Below are positions 1 through 12,920 of a stretch of 64,000 bases of DNA, one piece after another. The notes under the pieces were generated by a model. It was not told where the DNA came from. It saw only the letters and a program-made list of their open reading frames with translations, and did not search any database. Source of the DNA: Haliotis asinina (lineage: Eukaryota > Mollusca > Gastropoda > Lepetellida > Haliotidae); NCBI RefSeq assembly GCF_037392515.1, contig NC_090291.1:36293001-36357000 (forward strand). The letters are read 5' to 3'. Numbering within the stretch: the stretch's first letter is position 1; every line of letters starts with the position of its first letter. Both the position numbers and the translations under genes were made by a program.

Positions 1-401
1 TATTACATTCTTACAGCTTCGAAAAATATAATGTAAATAAATACACTCCATTATTGTTTACTGAAGCAAATTTTGAATGAAAAAAATGTAAATTGATAAA
101 TCCTTTTAATTATCTAAAAAATGTATGAAAATTTGTTATAAACAAGTACCGAGGTCTGGAACAGGTGTTACTATTTTAGGGAAGGGAATCCCTTCGCGTC
201 ACGTGATTCAAATTGGCGCCGCTCATGCGACTGATCGACTGAGATGTTTGATGGCTTGCAAATATTTATTTTTTAATATTTTGATAACGAAACTAGGGCT
301 CACATGTAGGTATAAATACAAAGACGCCATTCATATAAGTTTTTCGTGCGCAATAGTCGTAACGAGTGCGCGAAAGTGCGACAAAGGATTTCCACCATTG
401 C

Positions 402-512
402 GGCCTATGGAGGTGCGGCATAGCGTTCATGTAGTGAACGCTATGTATCTTAGCTAGGCCTATGGAGGTGCGCCATAGCGTTCATGTAGTGAACGCTATG
501 TACCTTATCTAG
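402..512. repeat. Two 55-bp units with a hairpin
   Basis: GGCCTATGGAGGTGCGGCAT starts units at 402 and 457. Each contains CATAGCGTTCATG followed by its inverted copy (GTGAACGCTATG). Confidence 0.85.
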
Positions 513-715
513 GAAACGACCACACCGCCTATACCGGAAGTAACTTCTGCTTGCGATGAAGCAACCATCCTGGTTCCCGGGCCACCCATTAACGTTGAGC
601 GGCCCCTGAACAAGGATGCATGCAGAGCCTGGCAGCTGAGTTCGCCTTGGGCAACAAGCGTGGATATATCATCTATGCAAAGTGCGAGATAGGTGAGTGA
701 CAACATATTTCATAC
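505..715 (-). mobile_element. Degraded SINE of the second family
   Basis: CCACCCATTAACGTTGAGCG matches CACCCATTAATGTCGAGCGC-type sequence of the 45.2-kb SINE. The flanks are eroded. Confidence 0.35.
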
Positions 716-720
716 TTGCG

Positions 721-2460
721 ATATGATACATCTTGAACTAATGAACGAATATAAGCCATTTATTACAGCCGATCAATCCAACTTTTAACACATATTTGGT
801 GTTAGTAAGTAGCGCGCACACTGAGTAGACGTACTTTTTTAAATGAAATTGACATGGTTATCAAAAATGAAATACTACTGACAATGAGTGAATTAAAATG
901 CGATTGACTGCTTGTATACACAAATGTTTTTAGTAGCATTTGACAGTTGAGCATGACGACATTTCATGTTGTAAATTTATCATCTCCATTTTCAGTTGCA
1001 TGGACTGACCAAACAGAAGAAAGAGAAAATAACAGGCTACTTATGTTTTGCGGAATGACAGAGATTGGTGGCTAGTGTTACATCAGATTAACATGATTAA
1101 CATGCAACTTGACCTGTATGCTGTCGTTAGGATTTCTTTGAGGCAGTTTTTCCTGCTATGCATTGATAATTTGGGATAGAGTTGAAAAAAACAAGACTAG
1201 GTACTCTCTTAAGGAATAACAATATTTCGTCGTATGTTGTACATTAAACTTTGCCAAAATGGATACATAAGCCCCCAGGATCATTAAAACTGAAACTGTA
1301 TTTGCTGGAATGTTTTTGCCTAAGTATTTATGATCACATCCAAAACAGACCTCATCCCTGACCTCTAAATATCAGGTCTACATGGTGTCAATCCATCATG
1401 TATGAGATATTGTCAATGAAAATGTTAAATATTTTTTTTCGTCGAAAACAAAGTGTATTTTAATAAATTATCCCTTGCCCTAGCTACACATAAAATTTCA
1501 TGTAAAAGTTTACAGGTAGAACACCAGATATTCTTCTGAATACATTTACATATCTTTGTATCACATGACCTTCAAATTTTAAGTTCAAACGTATACTTTT
1601 ATAAAAGCTGTAAAATATAGGGTTTTTTTTAAAAATTTTACTGTCATTCTTTTGGGATAGAAAGGCCTGTTGTACCATGGCAATGAATATGTATGCTTGT
1701 TTTGATAATGTTTTACTCACCTTTAGACATTAATCATGAAAACTTTGTATAAAAAAGCAAAAAGGCCTTAAAACTATTGATATGGTGCTACTCTTACATG
1801 GCCAGATTTCCATATTGAATATTGTAAATAGGTGACTGCCATCACCAAAATGGATAGTCAGGATACCATTACAAAACTAGAATACTAAAACATATTTTTT
1901 TAAAGTGCAGAAATATATTTAAAATGTTCCTAACCAAACAAATGGCTGCAAAAAAGTTCTTTTTTTTCTCAGGGTGGGCCTCTTGTAAATCTAAGACCTT
2001 TTTGATAAAATTTTTAAATTTGAAAATCAAAGTGTTTTGTTGTTATTGAAACTTCATTCTAGTAACACACCAAATTTTGTTGAAAGATTCCCATAAATAA
2101 AAATTGACTGGTTGTGCCTATTCTTGTCACGAGTCCCTTGAATGAAATCAATCAAAACGTGAAATCTTACGCTGAAAAGTGTATGCACATTTTATGTTAA
2201 CAAGCTATTATTTTCTAGAAAGCGTGTTTATGTATAGGGAGAGTTAACAATAGTGAAGGAGAAAATATAATACATGCCACACACATTTGGCGGAATTCAA
2301 TAACATCAGTAGGTGTATTATTTAAAGTATTCATTGAAACAATGTCAAAGTATTCGTCATAGTCTTTGATGTGTTTCTTTCAAATGTACTTTAAAGTTGG
2401 AGCAATAAGGAACACCCCATTAATTAAAAGATTGGCGAAATTTGGCGGTTTATTTCGTTC
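721..2460. other. Non-coding AT-rich stretch
   Basis: No convincing gene or repeat seen. The only frames are short and low-complexity. Confidence 0.6.
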
Positions 2461-2670
2461 GTTTACTCTCGATCCGGTAAATCTGCCCTCCATCAGTTTT
2501 AGCTCTGCCGCAGCAAACGCAAAATGACACGGTTTCGACAGGCGTTCCCTTCACCTGGATCGGCAGGATGATCGCATGCGTCGCTTTGAGAGCTTTTAGG
2601 TCAGGAAGAGTTTACTATAACTGAGTACAACACTGAAGAATTGATCTAAGTACATCACTACCACTCTTAC

Positions 2671-2792
2671 TGTTTGGGAATAGTTAGCACGGCAGATGAT
2701 CCAGATCACTTTTTCTTCGCATGAAATCACTGATATCGGTCGTCGCCTTGTGCTGGTTCTGTTAATTAATTCACCAGTGCATGGCGGCATCC
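2671..2792 (-). other. Exon-like open segment of unknown product
   Basis: A strong acceptor (TTCTCACCCGCAG) and donor (ACA|GTAAGA) enclose 122 nt with one open frame including MPPCTGELINRTSTRRRPIS. No family was recognised and no matching neighbour exon was found. A second open minus stretch at 2467-2590 (containing FCVCCGRAKTDGG and a stop) does not join in frame. Confidence 0.25.
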
Positions 2793-2799
2793 CTGCGGG

Positions 2800-3915
2800 T
2801 GAGAAGATAGGCGCGTATCTCCCGGTTTTCCGGAGACATACTTCTGAAGGAAGCGCTCATAATATCTTACTTTACCCCAGTGGTTAACTGATTAAATGTG
2901 AAGTACAACTTTTGCAGCACATTTTGGGTATGGCATGGTTTCGGTAAGAAAATTATTTTCATCACTAATTTGGTCCTAAACACTTCACAAGTCGGACAGA
3001 AGAATCATTCCTTGGCCGCCGAGACTTCCGATTGTCATCACACTGCGTTACTTCGGCTACTGGCAAAATGCAGCGGCGACGATAGGTATAAGTCAGCCCA
3101 TAGCAAGTGGAGTAATATAAGGAACTTTGTTAGTACTTTGTGACGGCCAAAGTGTCAGGCAATACACTACGGTGCTGACCTTACTGTAGGAAAAACGTGA
3201 TAATACTCAATTCCACGCAGTTGGATTAAATCTTTGGAGGGCATTTAAAAGTGGAAAGCACAAGGATAGCTAGAAAACTTGGTGGCGACTCATCTAAATT
3301 CCAACATATATATATTATTTCCACTGCTCAAATTAACTGTTCACTATCAAGATATATGTCTCATTTAAATATTTGTCAATGTTTGCTGTAACTGCACGCA
3401 TTGAGTATAGGGCACCATAAACGGTGAAACACGTGGCATTCCTGCGCTGGTGACTTTCCAAAGGTCCACATGTCTGAGTTTTGCAAGTACAGTTTATTTA
3501 TTTTCAAATTCATTAAGCGACAATGGGTATGTATGAGGAATGACAGTTTTTGTTGTTGTTTTTTTTTTCTAAAGTTATTCATTTTTTTTTTAATATTTGT
3601 ATTTATTATTGATGTACAGATTGAAGATAGTATGCAGCAGAGAGGGCTCGGGTGATCCTGGCATTATTATTGTTTGTGTAAACCACTAAAAAACGCACAG
3701 GTAGTATTTCTCCGTGTAACTTTTCGAATTTGAATCATTGGTGTCTATGTAACCAGTATATCTATGGTGAACGCTGTTTGCAAACTATGTCGAGTTTGAA
3801 TCCATTGTCATTGAGGATAACTGTTTTCCTCAATAAGTGGAATAAATTGTGAACGGGAAGAAATTCATGCGTTTGCTTTTGCACGCACAATCCATGCATC
3901 GTTTACAATAAAAGT
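2800..3915. other. No supported gene
   Basis: Short frames only, including a T-rich tract at 3555-3600. Nothing recognisable. Confidence 0.55.
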
Positions 3916-3916
3916 C

Positions 3917-3931
3917 GGGGGGGGGGGGGGG
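3917..3931. repeat. Poly-G run
   Basis: About 15 consecutive G next to the Tc1 relic. Confidence 0.9.
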
Positions 3932-3954
3932 TGGTTCAATGCTCTTGCGACGGT

Positions 3955-4610
3955 TGACAGCCTTAAATTTGTTGTTAAAGTCAGACATACTGAGGCACAG
4001 CGCAACACTGCGATTGGTCATTTGGAGGTAGGGGAGTCTTAGTCTGCGATTGCAAGGCAACTGAATGTGTCACAGAGTACCATTGCTAGACTTTGGCATC
4101 GCTACCAGCAGCAAGGATCAACACGTGATCACCCGGCTAAGGACGGGTTTACTTGGCTTGGACATTTGCAGAACAGGTTCACCACAGTATCGGTAGTGCC
4201 AGAACAATTTTTGATCAGACTGTGAGGGACCGCTTACTTGAGGCTGGCATTCGTTCCAGAAGACCTTTGCGAGGACCTGTCCTTACTCGTCAGCATCGGC
4301 AACAACGCAGACAGTGGTGACAACATCTCCCATGGCCATTGCAAAGGTGGAGAACTGTTATCTTCAGTGACGAGTCACGTTACATACTGCGATCTCTCGA
4401 CGGAAGAGCACCTTTATATCGATGTAACGAACGATTCGCTACAAATTGCGTACAGGAAGTGGACAGATTTGGTGGTGACAGTGTCATGGTTTGGGCAGAT
4501 ATCTCATTCAGGTCCGGGCAATTTGACACTCGACGTTACCGTGATTATATCATCAGGCCTCATGTCCTTCCTTTCATGAACCGCCAGAACGTCATTTCAA
4601 CAGCGTGACC
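3955..4610 (+). mobile_element. Decayed Tc1/mariner transposon (Tc1-like)
   Basis: Translations in several frames give the Tc1 helix-turn-helix (ARQLNVSQSTIARLWHRY), then RTVIFSDESRY with the second catalytic region, then FGGDSVMVWADISF. The order is correct for a Tc1-like transposase. The frame is broken at least twice, and the C-terminal third, including the final acidic residue, is missing where it abuts Tigger sequence. Confidence 0.8.
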
Positions 4611-5640
4611 CCCAGCCACAGACGTGCTCTGGCAAATACTCAACACCTTGGGGCTTACTAATGGGCACATGCATGGTTTCACATGTCGGAACATGTGTCG
4701 ATGCTAGAGGCAAATCAAATGGCTGAGAAGGGGCGAATGCCTCTGATAGCACGAAGTTCATGTCGATGAGAAAGATGCCACACTTTCTGAAGGAACTGAT
4801 GATGTTAACTGTGACTGCTCGTGAATAAGCGATATTAAAGAGACTGGGCCATTCCGTCTTTGAAACGATGTTGTTTGGACTCTCAGACATTAATTCCGTG
4901 CACGCAGAGTTCCACTCTCTACTGGGAGCGCCAAAATCTGTTTTGCTTCATCCTTTTCAAGTAAGTCTACAGTTTCATGGGACGTGTGACTCTCAATAAC
5001 AATCAGTTGTGGGCGCTCACGTCCAGAGTGCCTGAGAAAGTGATCCTCAAACCAGCATACCCCTAACGTGTCCTCCATCCAGGCGCGTTCCTGATAGGTA
5101 TAAACGCTGTCGGGAACGCTAAGTTTTGTATTGGATGCGTTCAAACTCTTAGGAGTTTTGCATTAAATGATTGCCATTGGTGGAATCGTTTCTCCTGCTG
5201 CGTTGACGCAGACCATAACGTGGACATGCTCGCGGTTAACGTGGACATATAAGCTACGGCTTGTTATGGAGTCGTAAAGAGCTCACAACAGTCTGCAATG
5301 TGTCAAAAGATGAGGCTAAAACAGTAGCATTCAACATCCCAGCGCTGAAGAGTCCTATGGGAGTCCTTAGTTTGACTTCGGGGTGCCGACGCAAAAAAAA
5401 ACGGCTATCCAGCCCTTCCCCGGAACACCGTTTTTGAAGGGAATCTTTTTTTTATTTGCTTGCAAATCCTTGCAACTCTTATAACAAGCTCTTGATGATA
5501 CCAAAGCCTTGTAATGCGGCGGTCTGTTGTTTCTGAACAATGTCTCTTTCAACATCGTCAGACAAATCACAGCGTCGGCCAAGATTAAGATTACCCGCGC
5601 ATTTGACCTTCACTCTGTGTGATATGATCATCGGACCCTA
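4597..5640 (-). mobile_element. Decayed Tigger/pogo-like transposon
   Basis: Minus-strand pieces in order: GKGWIAVFF and the RRHPEVKLRTPIG segment (CENP-B/pogo DNA-binding end), YTYQERAWMEDTLGVCWFEDHF, ERPQLIVIESHTSH (DDE motif with Asp replaced by Glu), then SFRKCGIFLIDMNFVLSEAF and APSQP at the C-terminus. The segment with the third catalytic residue is deleted between about 4890 and 4900, and stops interrupt the reading. Inactive copy. Confidence 0.75.
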
Positions 5641-5649
5641 AATCGTTTC

Positions 5650-8600
5650 ACTGCTGACAGATATGATGCACCGTTCTTAACGGCAGGATCAAGCTTTTTG
5701 TAGATCAGCTGCACAGTAGTTTCTCATTTTTGCCCATCTAAGGAAAAAATATCGGACAAAAATGACAAATAGAAAAAAGGCGAAGTTCTATTAACTATTA
5801 TTTCTGTCAATAGCTACCAAGGTGTCTGAATATATCCAAAATGCCACGTGTGTCATCTTGAAACCCCTGGACATAGTTTAATTGCAGGTAATCGACAAAA
5901 TGTGCAAGAAAGACCATGGGCAATTCTTGTATGAAATCCAACAATTTGTCATATGACATCTGCCACAGCTTTTCCAAAACTGACATTTGTCCAATGTTCT
6001 TAACAACAGAAATCGAAAGACTCCAGCTTCATTATCGAAGCATAGGTCATCGATAATCAGTTTCAATGCAGACACACATTGTCAAACATTCCTGTCTGTT
6101 TATAGCCCATCTTTTAAACGTCTAGCATGCGCGGCACTGAATTACAATATCATTTGGGCATTGTACAAAATGTGACGCCGAATACCGTACATTTTGTATT
6201 TAGTAAAATGTACGTGAAACATATATAATAGATCGTTCATAATTGTTATTGACTGCTTCACGTGTTTCGTTTCTTTTCAGTTCTCCGTAATCTCTGGTCG
6301 AGTTCGTAGCCCGAGACTCATTATATATGTCAATCAAGATCTCCCACAATCGTGGTCTTTCAAGTCGATACTCTCGGATGAGAAGTGAGGTAACTACAAC
6401 AGAGATAACGAAGTCTCGGTCTAGGAACTCGATCCACTATATATGTCAATCCAGATCTCCCGACCAGTCGCGGTCTTTCAGGTCGGGTGAGAGTTGGGTA
6501 AGTGATTTGTACCATGTTGTCATGTGACTTCACATGATTACGTCATCCAAATTTGCCTGGGCATTTTAAATGGCTGTCATTGAACGGAAAGGACGAAAAA
6601 CATTTGGGAATTGGAAAATGACATTATGGGACACCATCTTGTGCTGAGCACAGCAAGGTTATGTTCCTGCATAGGTCACACAGGTCCCCCAGATAGGATA
6701 TTTGACTGATCCAAAACATTTTCGCCATATTTCATGTTTAAACACGCAACACAAAATAGTCACAGAGTGACTGACACACTCTTGTCATTTCTCTTGTCGT
6801 GGGGAATCGAAACCAGGTGTTTAGCGTGAAATGCCAAACCAAATCGAAGTAAGTTGATGGATACGTTCTGTAAACCTACTCTTCCAGTTTCTTCCAGAAA
6901 CTTTTGGTTTCAAAAATATTCCCAGTATACATGGCATATACTAGAAACATTACAAAAAGAACATTGTATTTTCAACAAAATTCATAATAGAAAGTTCTTT
7001 TTGTGTGTTTGTAAACAATACTGTGCAGAAATGTATATTGAAAATCTAACAATTTCACATCTCATAAATTCCTTCTGCAAATACACAAAAGCATATGTCA
7101 GTCAAAATCAGTTCAGTCATATTCGTAATATTTTCCTTTTCTTTGGCAAAATGAGGTCTATAATTTAATAGTTTTAACTTTTTCCTGAGAATCTGATTTG
7201 CTGTTGTAGAGGATTTGTATTTTGGTCACGATTTTTCTATATCCTTATTCCGTTGTAATCTTTTTCAAGATTCAGATAAAGTATATGCACCATATCCAAG
7301 ATCCAAATTAAACTAGAGAAGTTGTCTAGTTGAACAAACGTGTACATATTTGGCCAAACAAACAAGGTTGTGCACATTGTAAACATGCATACAAATTCCC
7401 AAAGTCTTATGCAAATAGACAAAGGATTTTGGCAAAATTGGTGACATGCAATGCAATATATTCCAATATACAACAGCATGAAATTCTAGTTCTTCGGAGA
7501 GCTTTCCAAGTGCAATGGTCCCGTATGCAGGTGAAAGAGCCAAAATTCAGTGGCTTTCTATCTTTGAACTGGTTAAACGTGATTCACGTTTCAGACATCG
7601 TTTTTCATCGTAATATGTAAGGCATAGTTTGTTTGGTCAGGTTTTGGCACCGTGTTAGGAATTTAGCCTGTCAAGCTTTCTGTAGTCCCTTTTCTGAGGT
7701 TATCCCAAGCGCGCCATACACCAACAGCGACTCGACGTTTTGTCGACACTAAATGGTATACTCGTTAAGAGTATAAAGTTATTGTTTTTGTTTCTTAATA
7801 AAAGGTTTAGAATATAAATATGAACTTCAAAACATGTTGACAATAATATGAATCATAAATATAAGGAAGACAATCTCTCTCAAAACGTGCGGCTTGTCTA
7901 TTGTACGTCTAATATACCTAACATATCATTTTCGCTATTCAAATGACATTCCTGAATAGGCCATTATGATTCATATACTGCTGTTTCAGCTTGCTGTCGT
8001 TTAGAAGTCATAGTAGTGTAATGTCTTAGTTTTGCTACAAGTGGTGTGTTGTCATCAATAGCAAATGTCCTAAAGCAGTCAAACATATATGATAATTTCC
8101 AACAGGAATCATTCATGACATTTTATGTTAATTTCCAGAATATTCGAGTATCATAATAGTAAATATTATCAAAATACTTTTGGACTTTAATGTATTGAGA
8201 GTACGACTTTTCATATTTGTATATTCTTATTAAATACATTTACTTTAAATATATTATATCTTTCAGAGTTTGAATATAATTAATGCCAAAATATATATTT
8301 TATGGTAATTTGTGACTGAAATCGTTGGAACACAGAAAGAAAACCAGAAACCATATGGTCCCTGGGAAAACTATAAAGTATGTTCAGTGTACAGTTAGAT
8401 AGAACATGGATAGAAATAAGAAATTAGGATACTAGACCGTATCCCCGAGGCTAGTCAGAAAATGAAATTCACAAGACTGCCAGCCCTGGGGACTATAAGG
8501 AATTCCTGACTGTGACAAAACCGTTTTACCGACAGCAATGTGCATTTGTGAATAAATATTTGGATAACATGTTTTTTAACATTTTAAACTCTGGGAAGTG

Positions 8601-9340
8601 TTTTGCTTGCGGGCTCGTGAAAAATAAAACTTTCAGCCATACAGATTTCTGTGTGTTTCTTTTTAACGTTTATCAGTCTATCAATAATTTATTGTGTATT
8701 TGTTCTCCACTGTCATATAAAAGATGGTCAGTTGTATTAGATTATGTCACCTAACTATTCTTGTAATAATGCAGTAATCATATTTCGTTCATCATTTTAG
8801 GAGGACTTACTTTGATAGTTGTACTTTATTTGAACCAACCCTTTACATTAGGCTTTTGATGTTGATTGGTTATATTAACTTGATAAATATCAAATGTACA
8901 GAGAGCTGTCATTTGAGAGCCCGAGGACTGTTAATGCTAGAATTTAAAATTTGAAATATTGACTTTTATTGGATGAGATAGAACATTGACAGGAAGCATT
9001 CAATTTATGAACATAAACGGAGTTTTTAATGCATTTTAATCCACTACCCTTGTCTCTATTACGGGTTGGACCATTATCAGTTTTAAAATTTACAATTTAT
9101 TAGTCTAGGTATGTTGATACAGTCTCAGTATTCTACCGCAGTATTCTTCTCTTAAAAGTCATATCATAGAAAATGTAACATTAAAACCATGTGTCTGCCC
9201 CGAAAAAAAAGCAAAAATCTAATTTTTTATCCATCCCCCACTAAACACGCACGTCCGCCACTCCCAGCAAGCACCATCCTCTACAGCTAAGAAGCCAAAG
9301 CTTAGATGAGTTCTCTCATTTGATAGTGTTATTGATAGTG
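5650..9340. other. Long AT-rich stretch without supported genes
   Basis: Apart from the 116-bp duplication, nothing recognisable. An 80-codon frame at 8512-8754 has no known motif. Confidence 0.55.
6321..6500 (+). repeat. Diverged 116-bp tandem duplication
   Basis: TATATATGTCAATCAAGATC near 6322 and ATATATGTCAATCCAGATCT near 6440 start similar segments continuing to GGTCTTTCAGGTCG. An Arg/Ser-rich frame crosses them, but no exon is convincing. Confidence 0.55.
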
Positions 9341-9359
9341 ATCTTTTATTGATTCAGGA

Positions 9360-10500
9360 TACCGCCTACTTCACGCAGCAGCTACAGCAGACGTAGGCCA
9401 CATTACAGTCCTTTCGAGAAACGTTCACCGCGCAGCTGCAGAGTAGATCGCCCAGCTGAAATGAGTGATTATCAAATGTTTGACGCGGAAGTGTTGGCAA
9501 CTAGGAATAGTAGATGGGTACAGCTAAGTCTGGTCTATTAGGTACGGTGAGCCAATGAATATGACCAATGAGTCAGTGATAGGAGCACCGTTTCAAGGTC
9601 ACGTCTGTCTAGTTCTTGTCCAAATGACATCTTCAGATTTCAGCGGTTATCATCTTGAAGAGATCAGTAGCACTGTTAGAAAGGGTAGGCTTAGTGGTTA
9701 CCACAAAAATCCCAACATTTTCGCCTCAGATAGTGAGGGGCATTCCATATCAGTCAAGAGATATTAGGTCATTGACTGGGACCACCCAAGGGGCCGAATT
9801 ATATCCTTGATGTACACAGTCGGGATATTTTGTCCATGATGAATGGTGGGTGAGGATAATAAACCAGACTGATCACTTTGTATCGAGACCATCATTTTCA
9901 GGTACTATGAAAGAAGGCAACAAGAGATATGTACTCCAGACATGAGAAAGAGGTTTACTCATAGATGTTTCATGTTCACAATCAAATTTGTTCGAGAAGG
10001 GAAACAGGTTCGATCTTAACCTTCTCATGGTTACCCTAAGGTACCAACATATGATGTTCTCAGTTTGTCAGCTTTTGCTTTCGTTTCTATTATGAGGGTG
10101 TTATTTAATCCCTGGCTCATTGTGATATTTACTCTGTTGTCCTCTTTCATCTAGGCATGTCTGGTGATTTGAAATATCTGTCAACATTACAAAATCAAGA
10201 TTGTATGAAGAGTTTAGTAAACAAACCAAAGTTAACACATGCAAGTCAGACATATGCAAAGTAATCTTGTCGACGGTATGTCAATATAACATTATGTCAT
10301 TTTAGACCACCGATAACCCAAAGTTCAAAGTTGATTGAAATGGCTTATTTCAAAGCACGAAAAACCAAAAGAAAGGGGGCCAAACAGTTTAGGCAATTAT
10401 TTGAAGATTGGACAGTTGATGTCTCCGAGGCATGTCTTCCGGCTATGCAGAAACATTTGTTACAGGAAAGAAAATCAAGGAGGATTATGTTTAAATGATA
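9360..10500 (+). other. Unassigned coding-like scraps
   Basis: Three short open stretches look more protein-like than background: about 9363-9540 (Ser/Arg-rich, RSSYSRRRPHYSPFEKR), 9900-10010 after TTTTCAG (YYERRQQEICTPDMRKRF), and 10325-10500 (MAYFKARKTKRKGAKQF, then ACLPAMQKHLLQERKSRR). They are not contiguous and I recognise no family. They could be exons, or interior relics of the mobile element whose LTR-like sequence follows at 10.64 kb. Confidence 0.2.
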
Positions 10501-10643
10501 CCTTTCAGTTGTTCACCAGGCGAAGAAACTCTACACTCAATATGCTGCAGAATAAGATTCAAAAATTATATTGCATGATTTAAGAACATCAAAACAGTAA
10601 ATCAATCAGACTCTTTAGGGATTTAGAACCTAGTGATAGTTAT

Positions 10644-11222
10644 TGTTACGTCACAATGTTCAAAGTTTAGAGTGACAGATATTATGGGTCACATTTCGTT
10701 TCACAGTAATAGTATTTTAGCGGCAGGACTTTTGAGGTAGCTCTTTAACTGCCTGCTTTAGGCGGTCTTCTGTATATGAGTATGTGTTTTGACTGTTGGT
10801 GAACACGAGGCCGATCGCGAAGGTTCCATACTCCGCTGGAATGCTCAAGAATCAGTGACTGTGTATATAAAGGCTTGTTATGTTGACGGGACGCACACAC
10901 TCAGAGTAATATAGGAGTTGGTGTCATTCGGCCTGTCTACATCTGTCTGTCTCTTCGCCAACGCTGACCTACATTCAAGAACGCTCGCTGTGAAAGATTT
11001 AGTATAACACGAAAAACTAAGACTTTGTTGAGTTGATATTGTATTTGGGACGCATTACTTTAGATTTGACTCAGTTGTATTGTACTAGAAACCTCTAATG
11101 TGAATTGTTGTATCTTGCCATTTGTCTGCTCAATACATAATATTGAATATTGTCAGTGTTAAATTTCGATGGTTCAGTGGGGATTTCTTATACTTCGTCA
11201 CGGCAAATTATTAACCGTAACA
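10644..11222 (+). mobile_element. Solo-LTR-like fossil
   Basis: A 579-bp segment starts TGTTAC and ends GTAACA, a perfect inverted terminus of the LTR type, with a TATATAAAGG box near 10863. No second copy, clear primer-binding site or flanking duplication was found, so it may be a lone LTR of an old LTR retrotransposon. Family unknown. It is a fossil without coding capacity. Confidence 0.4.
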
Positions 11223-11589
11223 ATGATGTGATTGTGGGAAGTCTGTGGCATGTCTTGTGAGATGCAACATGGAAGCAGTCTCTGTAGTGGTTAAGACAGG
11301 AAGGTGACGGTTCTCTAGATATGAATAGAGTTTCAAGGAGAATGGTTCTGTCATTGATTAAGATGCACTCTTTAGGAGATGTACTGCCCAAACTTTGGCG
11401 AATGATGACTATATTATTGATAACGAGTCCTATGTTGACTTAGTGACGTGTGTGAAATCGACACGTTTCGTGCACTTCGTGCAACGCAAGACGCGGTGAC
11501 GAACCGCACTGACCAGCCAAGCCAAGCCAGGAGATATGAGAGGCGCTTTCACGTGTATTTCTAAAAACGGTTCTAGTTTAGCTAATTAT

Positions 11590-12560
11590 GAGATAGTGTC
11601 AACAAATTATTTCAGAACATACTTGATCTTGTGGTTGTCTCCAGGACTGAATCTGATTACCTCCATGTTGCTTTAAAGCCGATATACCAATTGTAAACAA
11701 TCCTGACTATGTTGAAAGTCTGCCTACGATCTGTGCCAGTCCAATCATAAAGTATAGATGGAAGGAGGAGAGAAATTGTATCTGGAACGACTTGAATCGC
11801 CAGTAATCAGTGAAATGTTGGACGATTTCCTACATGTAGTCTATTATTGTGAAGGTGAGGAGTTTAAGGTAATACCATGTGGTGTGAAAAGTAGATATTG
11901 TAAACAATATGTTTGGTTTGATTGTGAATGGGGGGCTGTAAAACAAAAGAAATATACATGCTTAAATATATTTCGCAGATATAAATCTTATAGTAGCTTG
12001 AAAATCTACTTGAATTACAGAAAGGATTGCAAACAGTTTTGGCCTAAGTATTTGATGAGTGTTAAGAATCAAGTCTATCTTGATATTTGGTTTGAATACT
12101 GTAAGAATACTTAGATAACCACTCTAAAACATGTGTTTGATGAATACGTTATAAGCTTTATACGCAATCATGATACTGAGAGCTGAGTATTATTTTTAGT
12201 ATTAATGTTTTCACTTTTGAACCATTGCACTGTTTGTAAATCTGTTTTGGATGTTGAAAAGTATATTCTGGATTGGTTCCTGAAAAAGACTTGTTGATGG
12301 TATATTGTAAGTTTCCCTATGCATCTCATGAACTGAAAGGTCAGTTAGATTTACATACTCTGATGACTCTAATTCACTGTTGAGTACAAAATGTCTCCTT
12401 GGTTGACGAATATCATTCTCTATTCATTTGTCCACATTATAAGACAGAGAACTTATTTTACCTGAATGTTATTATAAAAATCCGTCCGCTTCTGAAATGC
12501 ATCAAGAGTTATATCATAAATAGATACGACACTCATTAAATCTCTGTCGTTGCACGTGTC
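11590..12560 (+). mobile_element. LINE fragment (second family), endonuclease end and C-terminal end, RT missing
   Basis: An endonuclease C-terminal scrap (LDLVVVSRTESDYLHVAL) precedes an open stretch at 11758-12114 containing YVWFDCEW, FRRYKSYSSLKIYLNYRKDC, typical of the endonuclease-RT linker of CR1/RTE/Daphne-like LINEs. At 12290-12500 come C-terminal signatures (LVDEYHSLFICPHY, then PECYYKNPSA-like text). The reverse transcriptase between them is deleted. A second similar scrap is at 12650-12700. Confidence 0.6.
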
Positions 12561-12815
12561 AAGTTAAAATCGTTGCCAATAAATGATGCACCGGTATGTA
12601 CATTGTCAGCAATTGTTTATGCGCTAGTAATATGAGTTGCTTACTTGAATGCTGTTATCAGATTCCGTTCGCTTATAAATTGTATCAAGTATAAAGTGAG
12701 CGTCTGAGAGTTATGTTGGGAGTATTTCGTTCTGACATCTTCAGATGCCTCTGTTAATAATGGAAGATCGACGACATGAATTTACTTACTTTCACAAACA
12801 TCTTTGTCCACAAAG

Positions 12816-12920
12816 GTGTCCTCGTTATGCTAGCCTACCCCAGATGTGGCGACTTGTGACCGACTTTGCTAACCCTTGCTGCCAGCTACAGGACTGCAAC
12901 TTCCTCACCGGGGCCCCAAC
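12816..12920 (+). pseudogene. Orphan VWC second-half exon or relic
   Basis: After CACAAAG the frame reads CPRYASLP, then VTDFANPCCQLQDC, matching the second halves of the VWC modules at 54.8-61.6 kb, and it uses the same phase-2 acceptor. The cysteine normally after LPxx is replaced by Met-Trp. Donor options (GTATGT at 12921, GTAAGC at 12925) do not give the phase 1 seen in the downstream gene. No first-half exon was seen within several kb, so this is either a relic or part of an unresolved gene. Confidence 0.55.
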
